From Mycolicibacter heraklionensis (GTDB taxonomy: Bacteria; Actinomycetota; Actinomycetes; Mycobacteriales; Mycobacteriaceae), in assembly GCF_001021505.1 (NCBI RefSeq), contig NZ_LDPO01000009.1:123082-187081 (forward strand): a DNA stretch of 64,000 nucleotides, given 5' to 3'. Under the pieces are notes generated by a model. That model did not search any database. It saw nothing but the letters and a program-made list of their open reading frames with translations, and had not been told where the DNA came from. Of the stretch, positions 28,168-40,184 are shown one piece after another. The position numbers and the translations under genes were made by a program. How positions within the stretch are numbered: position 1 is the stretch's first letter; every line of letters starts with the position of its first letter.

Positions 28168-29616
28168 ATGACCCACCCGCCCGCGGCGTCCGGCACCCGC
28201 TTCCCCACCCTCACCGAGCAGCTCTACCAGCTGGCCAGCGGCGAGGCGACCTCTGTCGACCTGGTGCGCCGGGCGCTGCACGCCATCGACGCCAGCCAGT
28301 CCACCCTGAACGCCTTCCGGGTGGTGTTCACGGAGTCGGCGCTGGTCAGCGCCGCCGAAGCCGACCGGCGTCGGGCCGCGGGCCACCGCGCCCCGCTGCT
28401 GGGCATCCCGATCGCGGTCAAAGACGACACCGATATCGCGGGTGTGGCCACCTCGTTCGGCACCTCCGGGTACGTCGAGCCCGCCGGCCACGACGCGGAG
28501 GTGGTGCGCCGCCTGCGGGCCGCCGGCGCGGTGATCGTCGGCAAGACCAACACCTGCGAGTTGGGCCAGTGGCCTTTCACCAGCGGCCCCGGGTTCGGCC
28601 ACACCCGCAATCCCTGGTCTCGCCGGCACACCCCCGGTGGGTCGTCGGGGGGCAGCGCCGCCGCGGTGGCCGCGGGGCTGGTCGCCGCGGCAATCGGATC
28701 CGACGGAGCCGGCAGCGTGCGCATCCCCGCCGCGTGGACGCATCTGGTCGGCATCAAGCCGCAGCGCGGCCGCATCTCCACCTGGCCGCTGCCGGAGGCG
28801 TTCAACGGGCTGACCGTCAACGGGGTGCTGGCTCGCACCGTCGAGGACGCGGCGCTGGTGCTGGACGCGGTCTCCGGCAATGCCGACGGAGACCTGCACA
28901 AGCCGCCGCCGATGGCGGTCTCGGACTATGTGCGGACCGCTCCGGGGCAACTGCGTATCGCGCTGTCGACGCGGTTTCCCTACACCGGGTTCCCGGCTCG
29001 GCTGGATCCGGAGATCAGGGCGGCGCTGGAACGCACCGCCGAGCAGCTGCGCCTGCTCGGGCACACCGTGGTTCCCGGGAACCCCGACTACGGGCTGCGA
29101 CTGTCGTGGAATTTCCTGTCCCGGTCCACCGCCGGAGTGTTGACCGCCGCCAACGGCCTCGGTGGCGCCGTCAACCTCGACCCGCGGACGCATGCCAACA
29201 TGCGCACCGGCCGGCTGCTGTCGCAGGCCGTGCTGCGCAAGGCCCGCGCTCACGAGACCCGGGATCAGCGCCGGGTGGGCTCGATCTTCCGCATCGTCGA
29301 CGTGGTGCTGGCGCCCACCACCGCCCAGCCGCCACCATTGGTGCATACGTTCGACGACCTGGGCAGCTGGGAGACCGACCGCATCATGATCGCGGCCTGC
29401 CCGGTGACCTGGCCGTGGAACCTGCTGGGTTGGCCGTCGATCAACGTGCCGGCCGGGTTCACCTCCGAGGGGCTGCCGATCGGCGTGCAGTTGATGGGGC
29501 CGGCCAACAGCGACGGCTTGTTGGTGTCGCTGGCCGCTGAGCTGGAGGGCATCAACGGCTGGGCGGCCCGGCAACCCACGCCGTGGTGGCGTACCGAGCC
29601 CGGCCACGGCTCGTGA
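28168..29616 (+). CDS. amiA2: Amidase
   Basis: 482 aa amidase-signature enzyme. The Ser-cisSer-Lys triad is readable: K85 in AVKDDTD, S160 in GGSSGGSAAA, S183 in GSDGAGSVRIPAA. It hydrolyses an amide to acid and ammonia; the substrate is not established. Divergent from recO, 74 bp apart, as Rv2363 in M. tuberculosis. No signal peptide, so cytosolic. Confidence 0.92.
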   Translation: MTHPPAASGTRFPTLTEQLYQLASGEATSVDLVRRALHAIDASQSTLNAFRVVFTESALVSAAEADRRRAAGHRAPLLGIPIAVKDDTDIAGVATSFGTSGYVEPAGHDAEVVRRLRAAGAVIVGKTNTCELGQWPFTSGPGFGHTRNPWSRRHTPGGSSGGSAAAVAAGLVAAAIGSDGAGSVRIPAAWTHLVGIKPQRGRISTWPLPEAFNGLTVNGVLARTVEDAALVLDAVSGNADGDLHKPPPMAVSDYVRTAPGQLRIALSTRFPYTGFPARLDPEIRAALERTAEQLRLLGHTVVPGNPDYGLRLSWNFLSRSTAGVLTAANGLGGAVNLDPRTHANMRTGRLLSQAVLRKARAHETRDQRRVGSIFRIVDVVLAPTTAQPPPLVHTFDDLGSWETDRIMIAACPVTWPWNLLGWPSINVPAGFTSEGLPIGVQLMGPANSDGLLVSLAAELEGINGWAARQPTPWWRTEPGHGS

Positions 29617-29653
29617 GCCGCCCAGAACGCCGCTAGCTGCGACTTCAGCGGGT

Positions 29654-29671
29654 TAAGCGGAGGTCCGCTAA
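29654..29671. promoter_or_regulatory. Palindrome upstream of hemophore-like gene
   Basis: TAAGCGGA-GG-TCCGCTAA, 7 of 8 pairs matching, 49 bp before the start of the hemophore-like gene. A good operator candidate. The outer TTA...TAA recalls the IdeR iron box but the interior does not match, so the regulator is unknown. Confidence 0.35.
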
Positions 29672-29720
29672 GCTTGGCCCGTCTTCAAGTAGGTCTCCGC
29701 ATCCCCGAAAAGGTGCACTG

Positions 29721-30077
29721 GTGAAAGGCGTCCACAAAATGGCCTCTCTGTCGTTGACCAGATTCGCTGTCGCAGCTGGCAGCGCGGCTGTAGCGCTCTC
29801 CGCCGGAGCCGGTTTCGCCGCCGCGGCCCCCGACCTCGACTCGGTAATCAACACCACCTGCACGTACTCGCAGGTGACCGCGGCACTGAACGCGGAGAAC
29901 CCCGCTGCCGCGGCCAAGCTCAACGCAAATCCGATGGTCGGCAGCATCCTGCAGAGCTTTTTGAGCTCCACTCCCGCTCAGCGCCAGGAACAGGCCGCTC
30001 AGCTCCGGACCATGCCGGCGGCCCAGCAGTACATGGACACCATCACCTCGGTCGCCGGCTCCTGCAACAACTACTGA
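29721..30077 (+). CDS. Secreted hemophore-like protein
   Basis: 118 aa, GTG start (ATG at 29739 is possible). Sec signal peptide of about 38 residues ending AAAA-PDLD. The short all-helical mature domain has two Cys (NTTCTY and GSCNNY) expected to form a disulfide and the segment NPMVGSILQSFLSSTPAQRQ typical of the mycobacterial haem-binding haemophore family (Rv0203-like). Likely binds haem outside the cell for iron uptake, by homology only. A palindrome lies upstream. Confidence 0.8.
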   Translation: MKGVHKMASLSLTRFAVAAGSAAVALSAGAGFAAAAPDLDSVINTTCTYSQVTAALNAENPAAAAKLNANPMVGSILQSFLSSTPAQRQEQAAQLRTMPAAQQYMDTITSVAGSCNNY

Positions 30078-30090
30078 GCGGATCCCCGCG

Positions 30091-30957
30091 GTGGGCCCGC
30101 GCAACAAGGTCCTGATCACCGCCGCGGAGCTCACCGAGCTCCTGCGGGCCGGTGATCCGGTGACCGTCCTCGACGTCCGCTGGAGCCTGGAGGCACCGGA
30201 CGGGCATCAGGCATATCTTCACGGCCATCTTCCGGGTGCGGTGTACGTCTCACTCGAAGACGAGTTGTCCGACCACACCGTGCCCGACCGTGGTCGGCAC
30301 CCGCTGCCCACCGGACGCAATCTGGAGGCCGCCGCCCGCCGATGGGGGGTGCGGCGCAATCGGCCGGTGGTGGTCTACGACGACTGGAACCGGGCCGCAT
30401 CCGGGCGACTGTGGTGGTTGCTGACCACCTCCGGGGTGGCCGATGTGCGCATTCTCGACGGTGGCCTGTCGGCGTGGACGGCAGCCGGCGGCGAGCTGCA
30501 GACCGGCGAGGTCTCCCCCGAGCCGGGCAACGTCACCCTGCTGCCCGAGGACCTCTATGAGGGTCTGCGGCCGACGCTGACCGCCGACGAGACGGGCGAA
30601 GCCGCCCGCACCGGCTCGGTGGCACTGCTCGACGCCCGCGCCCCGGAGCGGTTCCGTGCCGAGGTGGAGCCGATCGATGCGGCCGCCGGTCACATTCCGG
30701 GCGCGAAGAACCTGCCGTTCACCGCCCTGCTGGCCGCCGACGGAACCTTCCTGCCCGACGACGCGATCGCCGGACTGCTGGCCGACCGCGGTGTCGGCGC
30801 CGACGACACGGTGGGGACCTACTGCGGTTCGGGGATCAGCGCCACGGTGATCGTGGCGGCGCTGGCCGCCGCCGGCCGCTCCGCGGCCATGTTCCCGGGG
30901 TCGTGGTCGCAGTGGAGTGCGGATCCGTCCCGGCCGGTGGCACGTGGCGAGGATTGA
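30091..30957 (+). CDS. Thiosulfate/3-mercaptopyruvate sulfurtransferase
   Basis: 288 aa, GTG start 13 bp after the hemophore stop. Two tandem rhodanese domains: the first is inactive (YDDWN where Cys would be), the second has catalytic C245 in TYCGSGISA. The CGSGxxA loop is the one typical of SseA/SseB-type enzymes. It moves sulfane sulfur to thiol acceptors or cyanide. Cytosolic. Whether it is the SseB ortholog is not certain. Confidence 0.85.
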   Translation: MGPRNKVLITAAELTELLRAGDPVTVLDVRWSLEAPDGHQAYLHGHLPGAVYVSLEDELSDHTVPDRGRHPLPTGRNLEAAARRWGVRRNRPVVVYDDWNRAASGRLWWLLTTSGVADVRILDGGLSAWTAAGGELQTGEVSPEPGNVTLLPEDLYEGLRPTLTADETGEAARTGSVALLDARAPERFRAEVEPIDAAAGHIPGAKNLPFTALLAADGTFLPDDAIAGLLADRGVGADDTVGTYCGSGISATVIVAALAAAGRSAAMFPGSWSQWSADPSRPVARGED

Positions 30958-30960
30958 CGG

Positions 30961-30971
30961 CCACCTCAGCC

Positions 30972-30978
<7 letters not shown>
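30961..30978. terminator. Hairpin after sulfurtransferase gene
   Basis: CCACCTC-AGCC-GAGGTGG, a perfect 7-bp stem with a 4-base loop starting 4 bp after the stop. No T tract. It lies between convergent genes and overlaps the 18-bp tandem repeat. Confidence 0.45.
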
Positions 30979-33313
<2,335 letters not shown>

Positions 33314-33316
33314 GGG

Positions 33317-33991
33317 CTAGTCGCGCAGCGCCGACACCGCGTCGACCAGCAACTGGCGCGCCCGGTCGGCGTCGACCATCGTCGGCGGCTGGCCGCGGAC
33401 CGGCTGCGGGTTGGCCGTGACCTGCACCAGCGCGCTGCCCAGGTAGGCGGTGAAGGTGTAGGACTCGCGGGACTGCTGCTGGCCGTCCTTGCCGGTGATC
33501 TCGATCTCCGAGTGCGAACCCACGGTCTTGGCGTGGTCGATCTGCGGGGCGTCCACCTCGTCGAGGTAGCCGGTGAGCTTTCCGGCGTTGAACGAGACGT
33601 GCTTGCACTTCTCGGCGTCCGCGGCGTCGTACGGCAGGTCCTGGTCGGCCTGCATGGCGATCGCGACCAGCTGGTTGCCGTTGCCGAGGATGGAGACCAT
33701 CGACATCTTGCCCCGGATGCCCTTCGGCGGCCGGCCGGTGTTGGCAGCGAAGTCGGCGCAGTCGGAGGGGTCGAACGTCACTCCCGGCGGCATCTTCTGC
33801 GGCCCGAGGATCTTCGGATCGATGTCGTTGGGACCCTTGGTCTGGGTCTTGAAGTCCGAGCCGAACGTCGACTGAACGTTGAAGAGCTTGGTGGTATCGA
33901 CCGGCTTTTGGCTCCCCCCGCAACCGGCCAGTGCTTGCGCACACACGATGAGGCCAACCGAGGAGACAAGCAACGACTTGCGTACGGGCAT
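33317..33991 (-). CDS. Mycobacterial lipoprotein (DUF5642-like)
   Basis: 224 aa with a lipoprotein signal (LLVSSVGLIVCAQALAGC; lipidated Cys near residue 24). The mature domain includes DPSDCADF and AEKCKHVSF, a probable disulfide, and resembles the DUF5642 group of mycobacterial lipoproteins. It would face the periplasm. First gene of the lipoprotein-SDR-monooxygenase operon; a link to the enzymes is not obvious. Confidence 0.7.
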   Translation of the reverse strand: MPVRKSLLVSSVGLIVCAQALAGCGGSQKPVDTTKLFNVQSTFGSDFKTQTKGPNDIDPKILGPQKMPPGVTFDPSDCADFAANTGRPPKGIRGKMSMVSILGNGNQLVAIAMQADQDLPYDAADAEKCKHVSFNAGKLTGYLDEVDAPQIDHAKTVGSHSEIEITGKDGQQQSRESYTFTAYLGSALVQVTANPQPVRGQPPTMVDADRARQLLVDAVSALRD

Positions 33992-34076
33992 CCCTGGAAT
34001 CTACCAATATCGTTTCGCCGGCCGCGGGCGGTGGCCATCGGCGTTCGGGCCCGATACGTGCCGGTCTGACCCCGTC

Positions 34077-34985
34077 CTAGAAGCCCAACCGCCCGAGCTG
34101 CTTGGGGTCGCGCTGCCAGTTCTTGGCCACCTTGACCCGCAGGTCGAGAAACACCTTGGTACCCAACAGTTTCTCGATCTGCGTGCGCGCGGCCGTACCC
34201 ACCTCGCGCAGCCGGGCGCCGCCGCGGCCGATCACGATTCCCTTCTGGCTGTCGCGTTCGACGTAGAGGATCGCGTATACGTCGATCAGGTCCTCCCGGT
34301 CGTCGCGTGGGCGCACTTCCTCGATCACCACCGCCAGCGAATGCGGCAGTTCGTCGCGCACGCCCTCCAGGGCGGCTTCCCGGATGAACTCGGCCATCAG
34401 GGTCTCTTCGGGCTCGTCGGTCAGTTCACCGTCCGGGTAAAAGGCGGGACCGACGGGCAGCGCGGCGGCCAGCACGTCGATCAGCACATCGACTTGCTCG
34501 CCGCTGACCGCCGACACCGGAACGATCTCGGCTTCCGGCGCCAGCTCACCGACCGCGACCAGTTGCGCGGCGACGTGATCGCGGGTGGCCTTGTCGATTT
34601 TGGTGACAACGACGACCAGTTTGGTTCTGGGTGCGACCGCGCGGATCTGCTCGATGATCCAGCGGTCCCCCGGGCCGATCGGCTCGTCGGCGGGAATGCA
34701 CAGACCGATGACGTCGACCTGCGAATAGGTGTCTTTGACCAACTCGTTCAGCCGCTTGCCCAGCAGCGTCCGGGGACGGTGCAGACCGGGGGTGTCAACC
34801 AGGATGATCTGGAAGTCGTCTCGGTGCACGATGCCGCGGATGGTGTGCCGGGTGGTCTGCGGGCGGTTCGAGGTGATGGCCACCTTCGCACCGACCAGGG
34901 CGTTGGTGAGTGTCGACTTGCCGGTGTTGGGCCGTCCGACGAAACATACGAAGCCGGAATGGAACCCGGAATCCGATCCAGTCAC
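34077..34985 (-). CDS. era: GTPase Era
   Basis: 302 aa from GTG 34985, preceded by GAAAGGCGG; a longer frame upstream is not needed. G1 GRPNTGKST (17-25), G3 DTPG, G4 TKID, and the C-terminal KH domain with GIVIGRGGARLREVG. Binds 16S rRNA and aids 30S assembly. Homologue of Rv2364c. In this genome the gene follows the CorC-type gene across 90 bp with no intervening small gene seen. Confidence 0.95.
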   Translation of the reverse strand: MTGSDSGFHSGFVCFVGRPNTGKSTLTNALVGAKVAITSNRPQTTRHTIRGIVHRDDFQIILVDTPGLHRPRTLLGKRLNELVKDTYSQVDVIGLCIPADEPIGPGDRWIIEQIRAVAPRTKLVVVVTKIDKATRDHVAAQLVAVGELAPEAEIVPVSAVSGEQVDVLIDVLAAALPVGPAFYPDGELTDEPEETLMAEFIREAALEGVRDELPHSLAVVIEEVRPRDDREDLIDVYAILYVERDSQKGIVIGRGGARLREVGTAARTQIEKLLGTKVFLDLRVKVAKNWQRDPKQLGRLGF

Positions 34986-35075
34986 GAGCCGCCTTTCGCC
35001 GAACGTGTTCTCAGCGCGAGATTTCGGGTGCATGGTCGCAATGCGTGCACGTTCGACGCGCGCACCGCGAGTGCG

Positions 35076-36374
35076 TCACTGTTCAACTGCGGCCTCCTCA
35101 CCGGCGGGTTCGACCGGGCTGACCAGAACTGTGCTGATCCGCACCCGCCCGCGGCTGTCGCGGCTGCCCTCCGCCCGCAGACGCAGGCCGTGTGACACTA
35201 CCTCGGCGCCGGGCAGCGGAACGCGGCCCAGCTCCAGCGCGAGCAGCCCGCCGACCGTGTCGACGTCGAAACCGGAGTCGAACTGCACCCCGTAGAGTTC
35301 CCCGACGTCTTCGATCGGCAGCCGCGCCGAGACCCGAAATCTGTTGCCGTCCAACTTTTCCACCGGGGCGACTTCGCCTTGGTCATACTCATCGGCGATC
35401 TCACCGACGATCTCCTCCAACACGTCCTCGATGGTGACCAGTCCGGCGATCGCGCCGTACTCGTCCACCAGCAGCGCCATGTGATAGCGACTGCGCTGCA
35501 TGTCTTCCAGCAGCGCGTTGAGCGCCTTGGAGTCGGGCATGAAGACCGCCGGGCGCATCACCTGCGCCACCGTGGTGTCCCGCCCCCCGTTGACCGAGTA
35601 ATAGGTTTGTTGGACAAGGTCTTTCAGGTAGACCACGCCGAGGATGTCATCGACGTTCTCGCCGATCACCGGGATCCGGGAATGCCCACTGCGCACCGCC
35701 AATGACGTGGCCTGTCCGGCGGATTTGTCATGTTCGATCCACACCATCTCGGTGCGCGGCACCATCACCTCACGGGCCGGGGTGTCGGCGAGTTCGAAGA
35801 CCGACTGGATCATCCGGCGCTCGTCGGCCGCCACCACCCCGCGCTGCTGTGCCATGTCGACCACTTCGCGCAGCTCGATTTCGGAGGCGAACGGCCCGTT
35901 GCGGAATCCCCGCCCCGGAGTCAGCGCGTTACCTAGCACCACCAGCACGCGGCTGATCGGGGCGAGCAACACCGACAGGACCTGCAACGGAAGCGCCGCG
36001 GCCAGTGCGATCGAGTAGGCGTTCTGCCGGCCCAGGGTCCGCGGCCCCACCCCGATCACCACGAAGCTGACCACCACCATGGCCGCGGCGGCGGCCAACA
36101 GCCCCCAGTCCAGGCCGAGTACAGCGCTGAGCAGGTGCACCAGCAGCGCGGTCGCGGTGACCTCGCAGGTGATGCGCAACAGCACCACCAGGTTGATGTA
36201 GCGGGGGCGTTCGGCCATCAGCTTGACCAGCCAGACCGCGCCGGGCCGCTTCGCCCGCACCAGTTCCTCGACCCGCGCCGGCGAGACGGTGCTGACCGCG
36301 GCGTCGATTGCCGCGAACAACCCGCCCAGACCGATCAGCGCGATCACGCCGAGTAGCAGCGGTGTTCCGGTCAC
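35076..36374 (-). CDS. CorC/HlyC-family CBS-domain membrane protein (Rv2366c-like)
   Basis: 432 aa from GTG 36374, overlapping the ybeY stop (GTGA). N-terminal CNNM/DUF21 membrane domain (three or four helices, about 5-150), a CBS pair (about 190-320: [37 protein letters not shown]) and the C-terminal CorC_HlyC domain. Family members are linked to magnesium/cobalt handling. Last gene of the phoH-ybeY operon. Confidence 0.9.
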   Translation of the reverse strand: MTGTPLLLGVIALIGLGGLFAAIDAAVSTVSPARVEELVRAKRPGAVWLVKLMAERPRYINLVVLLRITCEVTATALLVHLLSAVLGLDWGLLAAAAAMVVVSFVVIGVGPRTLGRQNAYSIALAAALPLQVLSVLLAPISRVLVVLGNALTPGRGFRNGPFASEIELREVVDMAQQRGVVAADERRMIQSVFELADTPAREVMVPRTEMVWIEHDKSAGQATSLAVRSGHSRIPVIGENVDDILGVVYLKDLVQQTYYSVNGGRDTTVAQVMRPAVFMPDSKALNALLEDMQRSRYHMALLVDEYGAIAGLVTIEDVLEEIVGEIADEYDQGEVAPVEKLDGNRFRVSARLPIEDVGELYGVQFDSGFDVDTVGGLLALELGRVPLPGAEVVSHGLRLRAEGSRDSRGRVRISTVLVSPVEPAGEEAAVEQ

Positions 36375-36907
36375 GGTTCGTCGAAGTACCTGGACTTGTC
36401 CAGCAGCCGGCGGTCCTTCTCGCTCTGGGTCTCGGCCCGGTAGGTCTCCACCTGATCGGCGACCCACTCCTCGAGCAGACGGCGCTGCAACGCGAACATC
36501 TCTTTTTCTTCATCCGGCTCGGCGTGGTCGTAGCCGAGCAGGTGCAGCACGCCATGCACGGTGAGCAGCGCCAGTTCCTGGCCCAGCGAATGGCCGGCCG
36601 CCGCGGCCTGTTCGGCGGCGAACTCCGGGCACAGTGCGATGTCGCCGAGCATCGACGGGCCGGGCTCGGGAGCGTCCGGCCGGCCGCCCGGCTCCAGTTC
36701 GTCCATCGGGAAGCTCATGACGTCGGTGGGCCCGGGCAGGTCCATCCAGCGCATGTGCAGGTCAGCCATCGCGGCGGTGTCCAGCAGCACCATCGACAGC
36801 TCGGCACCGGGATTGACGTCCATCTTGGTCAGCACGAACTTGGCGACGCTGACCAGCTCAACCTCGGAGACGTCGAGGCCGGATTCGTTGGAGACCTCAA
36901 TGCTCAT
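36371..36907 (-). CDS. ybeY: Endoribonuclease YbeY
   Basis: 178 aa. Zinc site H118-x3-H122-x5-H128 ([11 protein letters not shown]) is intact, with the conserved [10 protein letters not shown] and GDIALCPE motifs. Processes 16S rRNA 3' ends and takes part in ribosome quality control. Overlaps phoH by 4 bp upstream and the CorC gene by 4 bp downstream. Ortholog of Rv2367c. Confidence 0.95.
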   Translation of the reverse strand: MSIEVSNESGLDVSEVELVSVAKFVLTKMDVNPGAELSMVLLDTAAMADLHMRWMDLPGPTDVMSFPMDELEPGGRPDAPEPGPSMLGDIALCPEFAAEQAAAAGHSLGQELALLTVHGVLHLLGYDHAEPDEEKEMFALQRRLLEEWVADQVETYRAETQSEKDRRLLDKSRYFDEP

Positions 36908-37962
36908 CGGCGCGACCTGCCTTGCGAGGCGCGCCGCGACGCCCGGTTCATGGCCAATCCCGGCTGGACCTGTTCGGATTCGTGGCGTGAGTAGGCGTCG
37001 ACGATCTCCGACACCAGCCGGTGGCGGACGACGTCGACGCTGGTGAGTTCGGCGACGTAGATGTCGTCGATGTCGTCGAGGATGTCCACGGCGGCCCGCA
37101 GCCCGGATCTCGCCCCGCCGGCCAGATCAATCTGGGTGACGTCGCCGGTGACCACGATCTTGGAGCCGAAGCCCAGCCGGGTGAGGAACATCTTCATCTG
37201 TTCGGCGGTGGTGTTCTGCGCCTCGTCGAGAATGATGAACGCGTCATTGAGCGTCCGTCCGCGCATGTACGCCAGCGGCGCCACCTCGATCACCCCGGAA
37301 CTCATCAGCTTGGGAATCAGCTCCGGGTCCATCATGTCGTGCAGCGCGTCGTAGAGCGGGCGCAGATACGGGTCGATCTTCTCGCTCAAGGTGCCGGGCA
37401 GAAACCCCAGCCGCTCACCGGCTTCCACCGCCGGACGGGTCAGGATGATGCGAGTGACCTGTTTGGTCTGCAGCGCTTTGACCGCCTTGGCCATCGCCAG
37501 GTAGGTCTTGCCGGTGCCGGCCGGGCCGATGCCGAAGACGATGGTGTGCGCGTCGATGGCGTCGACGTAGCGCTTCTGGTTGAGCGTCTTGGGCCGGATG
37601 GTCTTGCCGCGCCGCGACAGGATGTCGAGGCTCAGGACTTCGGCAGGCGATGCACTGTCCGTGCCGGTGCCCACCAGCATGCCGACGCTGTGGCGGACCG
37701 TTTCGGGAGTCAGCGGCTGGCCGCGGCCCGCGATCGCGACCAGCTCGGAGAGCACCCGCTCAGCCAGGGCGACATCGGCCGGTGCTCCGGAGATGGTGAC
37801 GGCATTGCCGCGCACGTGCAGGTCGGCGGTCAGCAGGCGTTCGATGGCGCGCAGGTTCTCATCTGCGGAACCCAGCAGGCCCACGACCAGGTCGGGTGGA
37901 ATATCGACGCTGCTGCGAACCTGCGAGGCCGGCCCGGCAGCGGGGGTATCGCGGGGCGTCAC
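36904..37962 (-). CDS. phoH: PhoH-like ATPase
   Basis: 352 aa, GTG start. The N-terminal about 110 residues are the variable/KH-like part. The PhoH ATPase follows: Walker A GPAGTGKT (146-153), [16 protein letters not shown], Walker [10 protein letters not shown]. Very likely an RNA-associated ATPase. First gene of phoH-ybeY-corC, all joined by 4-bp overlaps. Ortholog of Rv2368c (phoH1). Confidence 0.93.
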   Translation of the reverse strand: MTPRDTPAAGPASQVRSSVDIPPDLVVGLLGSADENLRAIERLLTADLHVRGNAVTISGAPADVALAERVLSELVAIAGRGQPLTPETVRHSVGMLVGTGTDSASPAEVLSLDILSRRGKTIRPKTLNQKRYVDAIDAHTIVFGIGPAGTGKTYLAMAKAVKALQTKQVTRIILTRPAVEAGERLGFLPGTLSEKIDPYLRPLYDALHDMMDPELIPKLMSSGVIEVAPLAYMRGRTLNDAFIILDEAQNTTAEQMKMFLTRLGFGSKIVVTGDVTQIDLAGGARSGLRAAVDILDDIDDIYVAELTSVDVVRHRLVSEIVDAYSRHESEQVQPGLAMNRASRRASQGRSRR

Positions 37963-38100
37963 GGGGTTTCCGATACCTGCTTCCTGGGGGTTTGTACCGT
38001 AGGTACGGCGATGAGTCGGACGCTTGAGTCTACCGCCTACCGTCGCCGATGAGCGGTTCGTTCAAGACGGGATGGTGCCGCGCGGGCGAAACTGCCGGGT

Positions 38101-38760
38101 ATGAGCGAGGAAACCTTCACCCCTGCCCTGGGCCGCTTGGCGCCGGCCCGGTTCTTCGACTACGTGGTGGCGCTGACGCGAGAGCGGCTGTGGCGGAGCC
38201 TGACCGTCATGCACCTGGCGCCGCGTCCCGGCGACGCGATCCTGGACGTGGGTTGCGGCACCGGATCGTTGGCGCTGCTGGCCGCTCGGGTGGAGCCGCA
38301 GGCGAAGATCGTGGGCCTGGACCCCGATCCGGAGATCCTGGCGGTGGCGCGGCAAAAGGATGCGGAGTCCGAGTCAGCCGGCCACGTTCGCTGGCTGACC
38401 GGGATGGGCGACGACCTGGTGGCATCGGTGGGCGCGGAATCGATGGACGGCGTGACATCCAGCCTGGTGTTGCACCAATGTCCGATGGACGTCAAGCGTG
38501 CGATCCTGGCGTCGATGTTCGCGGTGCTGCGTCCGGGCGGGCGGCTGGTGATCGCCGACTTCGGGTTGCAACGGACCCGGCTGATGCGCCTGGCGTTTCG
38601 GTTCGTCCAGTTCGCCGACGGCAAGACCGATACCCAGCCCAACGCCGATGGTGTTCTCCCGGAGCTGATTTCGGCCGCCGGCTTCACCGAGGTTCGCGAA
38701 GCCGACGTGGTGGCCACCATCAACGGGACGATCTCGATCTATACCGCCCGCAAACGGTGA
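38101..38760 (+). CDS. Class I SAM-dependent methyltransferase
   Basis: 219 aa. Motif I ILDVGCGTGSLAL near residue 48, motif II IVGLDPDPEIL, and LRPGGRLVIADFG. Small, soluble, UbiE/Methyltransf_11 type. It lies alone between phoH (divergent) and an AraC regulator (convergent, stops adjacent). Substrate unknown. Confidence 0.85.
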   Translation: MSEETFTPALGRLAPARFFDYVVALTRERLWRSLTVMHLAPRPGDAILDVGCGTGSLALLAARVEPQAKIVGLDPDPEILAVARQKDAESESAGHVRWLTGMGDDLVASVGAESMDGVTSSLVLHQCPMDVKRAILASMFAVLRPGGRLVIADFGLQRTRLMRLAFRFVQFADGKTDTQPNADGVLPELISAAGFTEVREADVVATINGTISIYTARKR

Positions 38761-39441
38761 TCACGCCAGAGCCTGCAGCACCACCGACGGTGTCAGGCCC
38801 ATCATCTCCCGCATCTGACGGGTGAAGTGGGCCTGATCGGCGAAGCCCGCGGCGATCGCGGCCTGCGCCAACGGCATGCCCGACTGCAGGGCTTCGACGG
38901 CCCGACGCAGCCGTGACCAGACCCGCCAACGGGACAGCGGCATCCCCAGTTCCCGGCGCGCCAGCGCGCGCAGGCGCTGCGGCGACAGGCCGATCTCGGC
39001 AGCCAGGCTCGGCATCGCGATGTTGCTGTCTGCCAGCAGTGCCAGTGCCGTCACCAGGCGCGGATCCAGCTCCTGCGACTGGCCCCGGCAGGCGGCCGCG
39101 ACATCGGACTCGCGCAGCTCCCCCAGCTCGGGAGCGGCGGCGATCCCGGCGTCATAGCGTTGCCGCAGCTGGTCGGCGAACAGGCAGTGCGGCTCGATGA
39201 AATAGGTGACCAGGTCGCGGATGGCCAGGATGCGGTGCGGCGCCATCGGCGAGACGACCAGTGCGGCAGTCTGATGACGCGTTCCTGCCGGGTCCACCAT
39301 CGCCACTTCGCCTCGCCCGGCGACGACGATCTGGAAGGCGCCGTGGCGGTGGATCGGGCCGCCGCCGCCCACCGGACCCCGATACACCGCGTAGCCGTCG
39401 CTGATGCTCAGCGACGGCACCGCTCCCGCGGGGTTAGTCAA
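38761..39441 (-). CDS. AraC-family transcriptional regulator
   Basis: 226 aa if started at TTG 39441; a GTG at 39420 is equally plausible and would avoid overlap with rsmE. N-terminal cupin sensor ([24 protein letters not shown]), C-terminal pair of helix-turn-helix motifs ([39 protein letters not shown]). Downstream of rsmE on the same strand. The adjacent methyltransferase may be a target, but nothing shows it. Confidence 0.8.
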   Translation of the reverse strand: MTNPAGAVPSLSISDGYAVYRGPVGGGGPIHRHGAFQIVVAGRGEVAMVDPAGTRHQTAALVVSPMAPHRILAIRDLVTYFIEPHCLFADQLRQRYDAGIAAAPELGELRESDVAAACRGQSQELDPRLVTALALLADSNIAMPSLAAEIGLSPQRLRALARRELGMPLSRWRVWSRLRRAVEALQSGMPLAQAAIAAGFADQAHFTRQMREMMGLTPSVVLQALA

Positions 39442-40177
39442 TCCCCCAGCGCGGGGTCAGCACCCCGAGCGCACCCAGCGCGACCGCCGCCGCGGTGGAG
39501 GTGCGCAGCACGGTCGGTCCGAGCCGGGCGGCGACGGCGCCGGCGCCGGTCAGCGCCGTCAGCTCCGCCTCGGTGATACCGCCTTCGGGCCCGACCACCA
39601 GGGCCAGTGCCGGTGCCGCGGACACGTCGGGCAACCCGGCTGCCGCCGCGTCGTGCAATACCAGCACCGTCGTGCCGCCGGTGACCTGTTCGCCGACCCA
39701 CGACACCAGCTCCGAAGTCGCCAGCACGCCAGCCACCGGCGGAATGTGGGCGCGGCGGGATTGCCCGGCGGCCGCCCGGGCGACCGCCTGCCAGCGTCGT
39801 ACTCCCTTGTCGGCTCGCGGGCCGTCCCAGCGGGCCACGCACCGGTCGGCCTGCCAGGCCACGAAGGCGTCGGCACCGGCCTCGGTGGCCAGCTCGATCG
39901 CCAGCTCGGATCGTTCGGATTTGGGCAGCGCCTGCACCACGGTCACCGGCGGGGCCGGCGGTGCGACCTGGCTACGGTCGAGCACCCGGACCCGCAATCC
40001 GCTGCGGTCGGCCTCCTCGACCTGGCACTGCGCCACGACGCCGGCGCCGTCACCGAGCGTCAGCTGCTCACCGGGCCGGATCCGGCGCACCGTCGCCGCG
40101 TGGAAGCCGGCGTCGCCGCCGACCACGGCAAGCGCACCCACCTCGGGCAGCGCGTCGACGTAGAACAGGCCGGCCAC
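39434..40177 (-). CDS. rsmE: 16S rRNA m3U1498 methyltransferase RsmE
   Basis: 247 aa from GTG 40177 ([13 protein letters not shown]). PUA-like N-terminal domain and SPOUT methyltransferase domain with the knot signature [14 protein letters not shown] and [16 protein letters not shown]. Methylates U1498 of 16S rRNA. It follows dnaJ2 by 7 bp, forming hrcA-dnaJ2-rsmE, as Rv2374c-Rv2372c. Confidence 0.93.
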   Translation of the reverse strand: MAGLFYVDALPEVGALAVVGGDAGFHAATVRRIRPGEQLTLGDGAGVVAQCQVEEADRSGLRVRVLDRSQVAPPAPPVTVVQALPKSERSELAIELATEAGADAFVAWQADRCVARWDGPRADKGVRRWQAVARAAAGQSRRAHIPPVAGVLATSELVSWVGEQVTGGTTVLVLHDAAAAGLPDVSAAPALALVVGPEGGITEAELTALTGAGAVAARLGPTVLRTSTAAAVALGALGVLTPRWGID

Positions 40178-40184
40178 CGCGGGC

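Noticed and set aside
29653..29671. IdeR iron box upstream of the hemophore-like gene
   Set aside because: Only the outer TTA...TAA matches; the inner GGTTAGNCTAACC core is missing.
35014..35075. CGCGAGATTTCGGGTGCATGG region between era and the CorC gene as a third copy of the 66-bp palindrome
   Set aside because: It shares the first eight bases and a GCACGTT core but the arms do not align; at most a decayed relative.
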